The position numbers were made by a program, and so were the translations under genes. Shown here in pieces: positions 1 to 13,100 of a DNA stretch of 64,000 nucleotides. Position 1 is the stretch's first letter, and each line of letters starts with the position of its first letter. The notes under the pieces are model-generated. The model was not told the DNA's origin and did not search any database. It saw only the letters and a program-made list of their open reading frames with translations. This stretch comes from Haemaphysalis longicornis (Eukaryota > Arthropoda > Arachnida > Ixodida > Ixodidae), in the NCBI GenBank assembly GCA_013339765.2, contig CM023449.1, positions 36,224,353 through 36,288,352 of the forward strand. The letters run 5' to 3'.

Positions 1-1019
1 AATTCGCATACATGGTTTTTCTTCTGGATTTTAGAGATCAACGGAGGCACTAGATGTGATATTTGCAAGCACTAGCTGTAGATATAAAAATACTTAAAGC
101 GTAGCTGGACACAACAAATGTTCCCACTTGCACAAACGCGAGATAATGTTTCAAGTTGAAGGCACACAACGTCAGTGCAAGTTAGTCACATTTCACAACG
201 TTAAAAATGGTGCAATAGTAAGACATAAAATCACTGGGAGGCCGTTCTAAAAACAACCCAGAAAGGTCTGACAACATTCACTAAAGCAAACCTCCAAGTA
301 CTCGGATCTAAGTTGCTGAACATGCAATTAAAATACCATCGAAACGAACTGTCTCACAGGAAACACAAGAGCACTGCGCAGCTTTTGCCGGTAACAAGTG
401 CAAGGCAAGTTCAAACAAGCACCAATTATTATAAGCTCTCCCTTTGAAGTCAGTCACAAACTAATAAAAGTTAGTACACACACAATGGCAGCCCCTTAGC
501 ATTTTTTTTCTCAAAGCCCTCTTTCTTTTTTAACTTTAAAATTAGTGCTAACTTGGTTTGCTTCATGAGCCGTGATGCGCACAGTTCTTTAAAAATAAAT
601 GAGAAACCTCCTCGACAAGAAATCAAGGTCTTTCTGCACAGTTCATCTTTCTAGATGAAAGATAATGCAGTATTAAACAGTAAGCTGGGAACAAAAATAA
701 ACCCGGTGCGATTGCAAATTGCATCTTTGAGTCAAGTGTGCTTTGTCATCACAAGACTAATTGTCCAAGTAGCCAACGTGGGACATCCTAAAATGTTTTG
801 ATTCCTGTAATATCACCCTTCTCCACCTCAAAAGCAGGACGGTTGCTACAAGAACATCACAGAGCTTTGCTCTCCACTTCAAACACAGGCACAAAGTAGC
901 CCCACCAGGCTAGGTTAGATCGCTAACAGAGGCCCCAATCAGCACCACGGTTTGTACAACTCCGTCAGGGTTAAGTCTTGAGCCTTGAAACATGTCCACG
1001 GCAGTCCCTAACGTCCCCG
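1..1019 (-). other. Presumed 3' UTR / downstream flank of the DUF7042-family gene
   Basis: This stretch follows the stop codon at 1020-1022 of the minus-strand gene. I see no coding exon, transposon end or strong repeat. No AATAAA on the minus strand was found here, so the 3' end of the transcript probably lies beyond the left edge of the window. Calling it UTR is inference from position. Confidence 0.4.
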
Positions 1020-1174
1020 TCAGAGCAAAAGCCGCAGACACGCCAACAGTAGCAACTGCACGATGCCCACGTGACAGGCGAGGGCTGGCGCCGACCCCAT
1101 CAGGATGGCAGCCTGTTCAGCAATCTGCTGGTACGGGTTGGAGCCATCGTCGAAGTACATAGGGCAGTCATCGT
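1020..1174 (-). CDS. Last coding exon: DDCPMYFDDG and hydrophobic C-terminus
   Basis: The acceptor is tttcag before 1174. The exon enters in phase 1, giving a His codon across the junction, and runs 50 codons to TGA at 1022-1020. It begins DDCPMYFDDGSNPYQQ and ends in about 16 mostly hydrophobic residues after a small-residue stretch (MGSAPALAC). That is the layout of a GPI-anchor signal. Alternatively it is a short C-terminal membrane segment. Confidence 0.8.
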
Positions 1175-4100
1175 CTGAAACACGGCAAGGAAACGAAAAC
1201 TCCTTGAGCGCAGAAACTAACGTCAGGCGGGCATTTTGTTCAAAATCGTGTTGGAGTTCCATGAACCAAGGAACATTTTGGCGACGAGGTGGGTATGAGG
1301 CTAGCAGACCAGTGCGATTAATTCCGGCCACATAGGGGTTCTTTACCCAGCACCAAAATCTTGCGTGAAAGGGCAAAAGAATTCAAAACCGAACACTGCA
1401 GAGCAACACAGTGGTCTTTAAAGGATTGCCAGCAAGAGATGAGGCATTCAGAGCACTGAAAGGTGACGTTACAAAAAGGGATGTTCGGCAGCAATCTACG
1501 AGGGATAAATATTACAGTGGTGGGATGTTGCTTCCTATCAGCAAGAGGCACGGCCAAAGAAAGCGGCCAATCAGGGCTAGCTACTTCAAGTTGGCCCGTC
1601 ACATGAGTGCCTCATCCCCTCAGTGGAGTTCACTGCTTGTTTCTTGCATTGATGTAAGTGTCCAACTACTCCTGAATGGCCGGCCACTGTCAGCATCCCA
1701 CGCAAGAGCTTCGCCAATGAGTGTTCAAAGCGTGGAAATAAGCTAGGGGGGACACTGCTCTTAAGACAGCTTCCTTTAATTCTTAAGTAAGCTCTGTGAA
1801 ACTTATCAGTCTCGCTGCTTTTTTCCCAACTGACTTCAAATATGCCATTATTTTTTGGGTAAGTCAATTAGTTCCCAAGATAATTAGAGATAATTAGTCA
1901 TTTTTGGAGGAACAATAAACAAAACAGTGTTAGCCATAGATCTGTAATGTTTACGTTTTCGAATACTATGAACCGTGGTGAATGCAATAAAAGTATCAAT
2001 TCCTTGATCCACCACTTAGAACTAATTTTGCAGCTCATTAAACTTTGTTGGCCCCAGTGGCAAGGAACCATTTCGAGTGCCCATTTCAAACACCAAAGTT
2101 TAATGGGCTGTAAAATTCGTTCCGAGTGATGCATCAAAAAACAGATTCTCTTACTGCATTCACCAGGGTTCGTAGTATTGGAAAATATAAAAATTACAGT
2201 TTTATGGCTAACACTCTTCTGCCCATTGTTCCTCCAAAAATGACTAATTAACTCTAATTATCTTGGGAAATAATTGACTCACTCAAAAAATAACGGCACA
2301 TTTGAAATCAGTGGCAAAAAATTACGAAGACTAGAAAGTTTCACAGAGTTTACTTGAAAGTTAAAAGAAATTGTTTTGACAATTTAAAATTTAACAATTT
2401 TTAAGCCAACCCAGTAAGTTAAAGGAGCCATGAAGAGAAAATACAACTTCATTTAATTTGAAAAAACTAGGATTCAGTATCTCACTCAGCTCCATTACAG
2501 CCACAAAAGATGTTGTTTTAACGAAAAAAAAGCAAGAAGTATTTAAAACTTTCAAATTTTGCGCCACAGTGACGTGTTATGAGCAAGAATGACGTCATAC
2601 GGGCCAACACTAAAACATAATTTTCAGTGCATTAACTGCACATTAGCATTCAAGTGATGCGGTCAAATGGAACTAGAGGCCCCATTACAGACGTCCAGTC
2701 ATCTGTCGTCGCGACAGGTCAGTTAGGCGGCCGCCAATCGCACAAACAAGGTTCCGTGACGTCGCTGAAAAGTTGCGGGAAATTGGCTAGGGGGTCGCGA
2801 CTGCTTCACACGTTTTCTTTAATATCTCCGTTATTTGTTCGAAGATGATATTGGTATCATTGTTATCGGGACTAAGCAGTCTTTCTAACAAACCCAACTT
2901 GCATTTTGTCTTCATGGCTCCTTTAAAGTGATTGACTGACTAGAGTTTAACACGCCGACGCAACGCAGGCGATGAGGCGCGCCGTAGTGGAGGGCTCCGG
3001 ATTAATTTTGACCACCTGGGGATCTTTAACGTGCACCGAAATCTCGTACACGCAGGCGTTTTTGCTTTGCGCCTCCATCAGAAAAGCGGCCGCCGCGGCC
3101 GGGAGGAGGAAGTCAAAGTATGCAAGAGTCAAAGGAGGAAGTCAAAGTACAAGTCAAAGTACGAGGAGGAAGTCAAAGTACAAGTCAAAGAACGAGGCCC
3201 ACTCACGTTCCCGCTCGTACTCAACCATGTCCAAGGCGACCTCTGCCCCCTGAGTGTAGTTGTTGGAGGTGACGTCCTGCAGCACGTGGCAGAACGCACC
3301 CACCGACTGGGACATGAGCACCCGGTTCAGGTCGGCTCGCTGGTACACCTGCACGCATCAGGGGCCCCCGGGGGTTACGCAAGGCCACAGGAAGCGATCA
3401 AAATGGTCTAAACAAAGCTTAACACGATCTCTGAACATCTAAAAGCCCAATTGTTCTCTTTTGTGCCACAAAGTGTCGATCAAAAAAAGGAAAAAAAAAG
3501 ATCTCGCTTGTTGTCTTTAGCACGAGTGCACGAGACTTACCATATTTACTTGGAACTAGGCCGCCCTCAATTCTAGGCTGACCCCTAAAATTAAAATAAA
3601 AAAAAAGCTTACCTCGAATGTAGGCCGAATGAAAAAGGGCACTGGACTGAGACTAGAACATGCACTTTATTACGCTTGCAGCGCTTATTGTAGCATGTTC
3701 AATGCTCTCTCGTCATTGTTGTCGACATCGAGGGCACCGCTCATCCAACCATTTTCATTGGCTCGTACGACGACGTTCTTAGAGAAAACTTCCCCGACTG
3801 GAAGAGCCTTCCTCTTAAAAAAAAAAGTACGGCGGCAGCTTTCGCCCATCGGCCACGCAACACAACATCACGGTGGCGAGCTGCTTCTCGTAGCCTGCGG
3901 TTCTGACTTTCACTACTTTCGCCCCCTTCTCATTCACGGCGTAGTCCACAGGCATGTCAAAATACACCGAAGTCTATCGGCATTACCAATCTGGCCCAGT
4001 CTGTACTTCTTTTCCAGTTGCATCTTGATAACAAACTGCTGGAATGCTAGCTTCTCCTCAAAGTCACGGGGTAGCTTTTGGACGAAGTCAGTGACTTCCT

Positions 4101-7100
4101 TCTCAACCTCATGGTGTCGACCTTTCTTGGGTCCTGTTAAGGCCACTCGCTTGGAAGCGCATTTGAAAAGTTCGTTCCGCTGCTTCCGCCATCGACACAC
4201 GTTCTTCTAATTGATGCCGAAGTCGTGCCACGCTTGGAGGTTTGAAGTTCTCTCGGCCTCCAAGGCTTCACCTTCCGCTTAATAAAAGCCGCGGTGTAGT
4301 GACACCATTTCGTGGCCGCCACTGTGCCGCAAAGACGGGAGCTTCTGGAGGTCAGGCGGCGACATAAGCAAGCAAGCAAACACGAAACGCTCAAACACGA
4401 AATGTTCACAACTGTAGTAAACTAATCCAGTTCACTGTATTTACAACGTTCAAACAAGTAAAACGGAGCCTGCAAACCAGCAAACCTGCAAACTGTATAT
4501 TATCTCTATGCTGCAAGCTGCAAGCCTGTGGCCGCGAGATGGCATAGAGTGTCTAGCGGTGGCAGGAAAGCCGCATCCTCGAATCTAAGCCGACCCCCCG
4601 ACTTTTGTAAACGACTTTAAAAAAAATAAGTATCGGCCTAAATTCGAGTAAATACGGTAACACAAATTCTGGCTTTTGGGTCTCCTTCGGCGTTGTTTTG
4701 CACCCTACCACAGAGCAATGCACCCAAGGGGTAACGTTCAATGCACTCTCTGCCACGTTCACTCACTCAGCAGATGGTGTGGAGCATACTGATATCACCT
4801 GTCCTCTTTCTTTCCAACTGCACTACAGTTACTTCTCCCACGTTTTTTTTGTGGACAGCCTTCAGATGCTCCCGAGGCTTCAGACACGTGCAGATTTCGA
4901 TTCCATGCGGTCAGCCCTCTTAGTGCCTGCCCACAACAACAACGCTATGACAAGTAAAGGAAAGACATTAAATTTTCATAGTGAGTTCCAATGCTCAGTG
5001 TTTATGGGAAGAAACTGCGCCTGCGGGCATAAAGTAACGGACAACATTAAGGGTGTGGTTTTCTCTTGTGAAGCTTGCCTCGGCCGATGGTACAGCCATT
5101 TCATCAGAAAGCTGATGATGATGATAGTTGGGTTTTATTGGCGCAAGGCCGACTATGGGCAAAGAGCGCCAAAGAAGAAGTTACTGAATTATGATGAGAC
5201 CGTACATACTAAAACATGTGACTAAAAGTAAAGGTGATGCAAAACAAAAGACAATGGAGATGGCTGGTGTATAGGGCCAGGGTGATTACACATGATACGA
5301 CAAGAGCTGCAGAAAGTTTACCTCAGCTAAAAACTTAAAAACACGTTGACGAGAGAACATTGGTTCGTCGGCTAAAAAGTATGATGGGTGCAAAGGAATG
5401 TGTTGTCTGTATAATTCAGGGAAATGTTTGTGTCGTGTTGTGTCAAGTGCCTTGCATGTGATTAGTATGTGGACTACGGATAGGCCCTTTCCACACCTGC
5501 TACACGTGGGTCCCGAAGTTCCAGTGAGCAGGTGGGAGTGCGTCGCATGTGTGTGGCCTATCCGCAGCCTAGCCAGGGCGACTTCAGTGTATCTGTTGTG
5601 TGAGTCAGTTAGGTAGCGTCAAGTTGTGGTTTTATTATGTGTAGTTTGTTGTCTGTTTGTTGACTCCAGTGTAATTGCCATGTGTTACGAAGCTGTCGTC
5701 TGATGTGTGTCTTTAGGGTCGGTGTAAGGTACTGTTGTAACGTCAACTGTAGTCATGAGACGCAGCATCACCAGCCATTTGGTCGGCGGCCTCATTGCCA
5801 GGGATTCCACAATGCCCTGGTACCCAGCATATAGTTACAGTGGAATCTCGGTCATACGAATCTCAAGGGGCGGCAAAAATATTCGTATCACCCGAAAATT
5901 CGTATCATCAGAAAACGAGAAAAAATGGAATAGTGCCGCGCATGTGACAGGCGGCGGCAACATGGCGTCGGCTGTTGCCGTTGAAGAGGTGCAAGTAGCT
6001 TCAGCGACCCGCCTTATAACCTTTCGTTAAAACGCAGCTCAAGGTGTAAGCAAAATTGCTCATGCGGGAAGAGCTCACAAAGTGGGAGAAAACTGCTCTA
6101 TAAATATCATCCGCGCCAAATACGCGCCGCGGAGGTGGCACAGCCAGCTGCTGCGAACGCTTCGAAATTGCCGCCATGAGGCACACGTCTCCCCATTGGC
6201 GCAAGTCATGATGCTCCTCCCACTGCCGTTTGCGGCAACGTTGGCGGCAACCGAGGCTGAGCACGGCCGGGCGCGTGAAATAAATTGCCCGGACGCTCAG
6301 ACGCGAAAAGAGAGAAAAGGAGGAGTGCGAGTGGGAAAGGCGAAGGGCGCTGGCTTTTCCGCCGTTGTGCACACTCCCTGCGCTCTGGGACCTGCCGGCG
6401 CCGCCGGAGCTGTGCCCTCTGCGCTAGCCTGTGCTCAGTGACGCCGCCAGCTCTAGCCCGGCCGTGGGCAGAGGCTGGCGCCGGGATGCCGGCCGATTCC
6501 GAATCGTCAACGCGGACGTGAAAATAATACGCGCGCAACGCCGACGCGCACGAATCGCATGCGGTTCGAAAAATGACGCCCGACGCGCGCGGCAGTGGGA
6601 GGAGCCTGCCGACTTGCGCCTATGGTAAGGTGCGCTCAACGCTCCGGACAGCCCGGTGGCCCCGCCGGAGACGTTTAGGCCTAACACCCCAGCAGATATT
6701 GAATGGGCGCTTTCACTATCGGCGCGGAGAATGTTTTTATAGTACCATTTTCACCTACATTATAAGCTTCTTTACCGTTCAAGCTACTTCGTGCGTGCCT
6801 TGAGCGATATTTTAGAGAGCGCTTGGAAGCGGTCGCTCGAGCTCCCGACACCACTTCGCGGCCGAAGCCGCCGCCATCACCGCCATGTTGCCGCCGCCGG
6901 GCGCGGCGCGTGCAGGTGGTTGCGCGGCAGGGTCAGCGCGCCTCTGGCGTGCGCGGCGCGTTTTCGCGAACAGAAAACGCTCCATGCGGTTCACGCTCAA
7001 TGCTTTTGTGCCCGCGCGCAACCAAGGCCGCACGGCCACACCAACACTCCCGCCTCCCGAGTCCCGTCCACGCCGCAGTCGTCTGCTCGCGGCTCACGTG

Positions 7101-10100
7101 TTCGTATCACCCGCACCGGAGTGGTAAATGCGTACGGATCATCCGAATTTTTTTACATTGCATACAATGCATTTTCGCCGGGGAATTTTAAAAATTCGTA
7201 TCCCAACGAAATTCGTATCAACCGAATTCGTATCACCGATATTCCACTGTATTTCAAGATTTGAGGCATATGCAGACATTAGTACCGTTAGGTTATTGCT
7301 GCTCGAAACTGAACAATTCCAATGTGTTGAGACTCAATAATGTGGTTAGTTTATAACTGAAGTCAATATCAAAGGTTAACACCTTCACAAAGTGCCATTA
7401 CGATAAGACAACTCATCAACAAAAGCCTCAGAGAACATTTCTGAACACAATTTTTCACCATTTCCCACCCTGTAGGACTAGCAGAACTTTTTGCAGCATG
7501 CCAATTTTTCAAGTTCGCAACGGGACACGAGAGACTTCCACATACGCACTAACAAAAGGAAAAAAGCCAGACGCACCCAGCACCGATATTTGCTGTAGGC
7601 GTCCTCCTTGTTGTACGTGATGAGGTACGAACGCAGGTTCTCCTTCCAGAAGGCGATTGCACTTCAGCTCGTAGTCCGGTCACCTGCACGAGGAATAGTG
7701 CAGCAAAAACAACTCGTCACCGTCGCACATTTGCACACAGCGCAACAGAGGGTACGCAGTACAAATTGCCAGATGAGCTGCAGCGGCTACACACACAGCA
7801 AATCATTGTAAACCACGTAATTGTTAACAGCTCGAGGCATGATCATTGTTTTTACTACTACAGGAGTACTAATAAGTAAAACGCTATTACAAAGGACACT
7901 CGAGGGGACCCGGGAAACATGTCTCTTGTAGCCAGGTCTCTTGTAACCAAAAATTCTAAAATACTGTGCAGAGTTGAACATATTAACCTTTGTTATAAAT
8001 CAGTATCAAAGCGTATTCAGACAGATCTACAAGAAAATTCTCACTACATCTTAAGAAAGTCACTCATAAAAGTTTTAGGGACAGCAGATTGTATAGCTTC
8101 CTTCCCAACTTATGCAGGTAACGCACTCCACTTTGTAAGCATTCAAGTGCTCTTAGACAACTGTCAGCCTTAACTGCCAACACTTTCTGTCCTACAATAC
8201 CCTCATCATCCTACTCCTCTGGTTCATCCTCTAGGGCACCATTTTCTTGCGTGAGGATCACATGATCTGTAGGCTCCTCGAACACACAAGGTCCACATCT
8301 GCAAACACAAACACCTCAAAAGTTTCTGGAACCTCTGCGGTCTCTTGGATGAAGGCCTGGCTTCATCTTCAGGGCAGTTTTCCACAAGGTCCATCATACA
8401 AGGCCCCCCTTTCATTAGGTCTCTTTTAAATAGCGAAGAATTTACTCTAGGGGCCCCAAAAGTTGCCCTTAGTAACAGAGTGTCTCTTGTAACCATGTCT
8501 CTCGTAAGCAATGTTGCTAACATGGTGAAAATAGGAATGCCAACCAAACCATTTTCGAATGTCTCTTATAACCAAGTGTCTCTTGCAACAGTGTCTCTAG
8601 TAGCGAAATTCTACTGTAATATGTATGGGGTTGAGCATAAACACACTTTATGCAAGGCTGTCAGCATTTGGTTCTACTTGCGCAAAGTTTCTACTTGGTT
8701 CAGGTTCTACTTGGTTCAAGTTTATCCCTTTACCTAGTTGAGCTCCACTTAGGAAAGCTACAGCGCACAAAGATGCAGCTTTGAACTAGACGGAGGTATG
8801 AAAAGGGTAATTCATTTTTTTCCTAAATTCGACCACAAATGCTTGGTAGTCGCTAATTTCCACCACACTGCCGCGGTATTCCTAGTAACTAAAATTCGGA
8901 GTTTGAAACCACTAAACGTGCAGCAAAAACCACCTACTAGCTTCTCAAGCGTCAGCAGCTACGACGACACAATTCAAAATTGAAATTGGGTGACTTGGGC
9001 TAAGAGGCATGCGTGCCATAGTGATGGGTTTCAGATTAATTTTGACCACATGGAAACCCTTAACTCTCTCGTTACCGCGCCTATTCAAAATCACTCAATT
9101 TGAACGATACCTTAGGAGCCGCCTATTTTGGTAGCGTTCAATGCGTTTCTGGAACAAGTAAAGCTATTCGGAGTTAGCTCAGAAAATGCCCTTTCAAAAT
9201 CAGTTTTCTTTTCATTCTTACAACAAGTGTAATTTTTAACATGCGTTTGCATCACGTGGGTGTGGAAAAGAGGTGTGGTCATCGTGCGCCACTGCTAGTA
9301 CCAAAGAAGACTGCGTGCCATTCGTAATTACTCTGCACCAGCGTTTGTTTTTTGCTTTCAGGGCACGAACAGTGAATCAGAAGATGATTTTCAATCGTCA
9401 GGTTTGCACTCTGACAGTAATAATCCCTAAAATCGGCTGAAAATATCAAGCAGTGCCTGTTTGCAAAGTTACTTTATGATTTTACGCAGTTTTATTGCCT
9501 TTGCACACGTTGTTCTAAGTTGCGTTTTAGTCCTACTTACCACAGAACCATTCACAAACAGTTTACAACAGTTTCGGCTTCGTTTGTGCACCGAGAAATT
9601 AATATTTGGCGCTATTATGCATTTACCCAACTTCAAGCCTACCTGCCATGGCAGCTCGAGTGTCTGCGAGTGATCCTCAAACAAAGCATGCCGCTCCTGA
9701 TTTCACCCCACCCTAACCCGACTTCTGTGATAAGAACTTCCAATGCAAATCAGAAAGATAACACCCAGTCGCCAAATATCAGTTCCGACGAGGAGAGTGC
9801 TTCAAACCAGCCTTACACATCGTTACCAGCTGTTCGCCTGCCACTTTCGTTTCCATACGAGGGTATCTCCGGAGGTCTAGTATTGCTCCTTAGTTGAACT
9901 GTCTGTTCGGACAGAGTCTCCAATAAGTTTTGAACTGTTTCATTTCAAAAATGTTAGGTGGCGCTGCAATGCAGGAGGCTCATAATGCTGATCTTTTTTA
10001 TCGCGCAACAGCTACTCGGCCAAAGTTTGCAGGGCACGATTCCAGTGTATCGCACCTCATTCCTGCAGGCAAGGCCACAACAGCGACTCGCAAAATGATA

Positions 10101-13100
10101 ATAAAGCACAAGTTTATGTTTTGAGAGATAGCTGACAGTGAACGTCAACACATCAACCACGAAGTTTTCTTTTCAATTCCATGCATGTTTTTCCACATCG
10201 CATGCTTGTCCCGAATACTACGCCAGCAGTAAGTGCAAGGTCAGTCATTGATAAGATGTTTTTACGTTACGTGGGGTCAAATTGGTGTGATAATGTGAAA
10301 CTACCAGATTTCTTCCAGGGAACCGCCCAAAATTGCACATTTTGCAATAGAGGTTGGGATTCACCACATGGTGCGGGCACCACACGTGCCAACGTTTTTT
10401 TTTATAGCTGACAAACTGTTCCATGCAAGTCAACATTTTTTCTAGGACGTGTTTTTGAAATGTTTGCCCACAAAATGCATATTCTAATTTTTTTCTACTA
10501 CCGGTAGTTTGTTATACACAACTCCTTTTTTATCATTTTCTTCGACAACTTAACAAAAATTTTGATTTTGATATTTTATCGCAACTATACTGTATGAAAC
10601 ATTAAAATACTGAGATTATTGGAAAGGGTGTTAAATAATCTGCATTTTGTATTCCTGTAATTAGTGCCTAACCAATTTTTTGAGCAAAAAAAAATGTTTG
10701 CTTGGACCCCTAAAAAAATCGGTCTATTTTCCCGCAGTAACGGAGAGTTAATGTGCACCGAAATATCCACACGCAGGCAATTTCACTTTTCGCCTTCATC
10801 TGAAAAGTGATTGCCACAGGCGGAAATTAAGCTCGCATCATTAGGCCCAGCAGCCCAGCGCCTTAGACATTGAGGCACTGCAGTTGGTGCGATGACACAA
10901 TCTAAAAATGGTGAGACATAACAAAAGGCAGCCCAGAAAAGCCAACAAAAGCCACGAAAGAAGCCCAACGAAACAACAGCGAACTCACTGTAGATGTCCA
11001 CAGGACGGCCGTAGTAGTCCACGGAGATGCAGTAGTTGGCATCGATGAGGATGATCTTCTGGTCCTTGTCGCAGACTGAGAAGTCAGAGATGTTCTCCTT
11101 GCAGTAGACATTGGGCCGAGGAATCTGGGTGACGCCGCCGCGGATGCGGGTCTCGAACGGGATGTCGCCTGACTGGTCAAACCGGAATTTGCCCGCCACC
11201 GGGCACTTGATGGAAACGGGCTCCATGGCTGCAAAGTGAAGGCATTTTTGCTTTTAGTTTGCGAGAATCGTGGGTACCCACGGTCCAGAGTCAGTGCATG
11301 CTTCGGGAAGAGACGTGATATGCCGAAAACGTGTTGCCAGGCGGCCATGATGCTAGTTCAGTGGTGCCCCGAGAGATGGCACCACCACTCCATGGCTTGC
11401 ATACTGTCAGGCACAGGTCGGCGTACTCACTCGTGAGTACACTCATTTATACTCAAACTCACGAGTGGGTACGATGACGAGCGAGTATACACCCAGATTA
11501 AAAAAGTGAGTACGATGACGATTGAGTACAGGGGTAAGTCCCCTACTCGTGAGTACAGTACTCGTGAGTACAGTACTCATGAGTGCACTACTCATGAGTA
11601 TGAGTACTCATGAGTACAGTATTTATGAGTATGAGTACTCATGAGTACAGTATTTATGAACATGAGTACTCACGAGTACAATACTCATGAGTACTGTATT
11701 TGCGAGTGCTTGCACTCGTGAGTACATGCACTCGTGAACTGTCAGGGGACCTGCGAACGCAGAGAATGTGTGTAGCAAAGGCGATCAGATCAGAGGTCAG
11801 GTCTGACAGAGAGCGATCGGCGGAACACGTATCTCAGGTGGGGACTGTTTCTGTAGTGTGCATTCAGTGCCTCCCGTCCCAGTCATGACTGGATGGTGTG
11901 ATTCGTGAGTCCCATCTTTGCGCTCGCGTGTTTTGGGCAATCCCAAATAAACAACTGTGCTTCGGCATTACTGTCTGCTGTGTTCTCATATCAATGCACC
12001 TCGCTGGGTTACCATGCGTATGGTGACCCATGCAGTCGACGCACTGGGAGCTGATGTAGTGGCCTATGCCGGAGGGCCGGCTAGGTCACCCCTATGAACC
12101 CCACTACTGTATTCTCCAAGTTAAGCACAAGAGTCGCATTTATTTCTCCAGCAATCAGGAAGACAAAATCGGCAATCGTGTACTTTCTGGCACAGTTCTT
12201 CAGTGTATACCAGTTGAGAAACTCCACTCCAGAATCTGGGTTGCACGAGCACCCCTTCTTCGTTGAAGCTGAGTGGCAAGTGTATGGGCACAGCACTGAG
12301 GGGACATAAACTGACCTCGGTAAACATTTACTGAATAACACAACTTAAGGGGGGACACTGCTCTTAAAGGCCAACTGCACTCAAATTTCACCCTGGCTAA
12401 ATGCCTTCGAAATGTGTAGTAGGTACCATGAGAACTACTGCGAAGCGACCGGTAGCTCTGTGCAATGCGTGGTTATTCAGTTTCAGGCACTCAAAATAAC
12501 GCCCTTGCAGACGACAAAGCACCTGCCGGCGTGTCGCGCAAACAGCCATTTAGCGGAAGTGACATGCCAGCCGTCCAGGCCGATCGGCCTGCCTCGCAGC
12601 GGGAGAATCCAGGAAACTCGTATTTCGCGTCGCCGGTACGCCTGGCCTTCGTGGCTCCGAAGAGGCTTCGTCAACCGTGCGGTTCTCTCCTTTTCGAGTG
12701 TCGTCGCGACATCATGCCTATGCGGTGTGGCGGAACAAGCGCTCGCTTTTCTTCACGCCTCCCACACCCCCGCACGCGCGCGTTCACACTCTCCCCCTGG
12801 CTGGCCGAGCCGGCCGCGTCGGCCGGTCCGCACAGCTCGCGCCGTCAGGCCAGGCCGTCTGGCCGCTCGCGCTGACGACTGATACGTCACTTCCGCCTGC
12901 CCGTAATGGCCGCGTTTTGCCCAGTTTCGTTTTCAAAATCGTCGATTTTTGCTGCTCGCTTGCGGCGTAATTACGCACATTTTAGGCATCATACTTCGTA
13001 CATCGTGGTCTTTTTAGTCATACTACGCAGGAATAGTGATTTCGCGCGGTCGAAATTTTGAGTGCAGTTGGCCTTTAAAACGGCCCCTTTAATTTTTAAG

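Noticed and set aside
6206..6687. Long GC-rich frames on both strands of T1
   Set aside because: Low stop density follows from GC richness. They lie inside a non-autonomous transposon and lack domains.
11741..11985. Solo LTR with TG...CA ends and AATAAA
   Set aside because: No target duplication or second copy was found; kept only as a low-confidence note.
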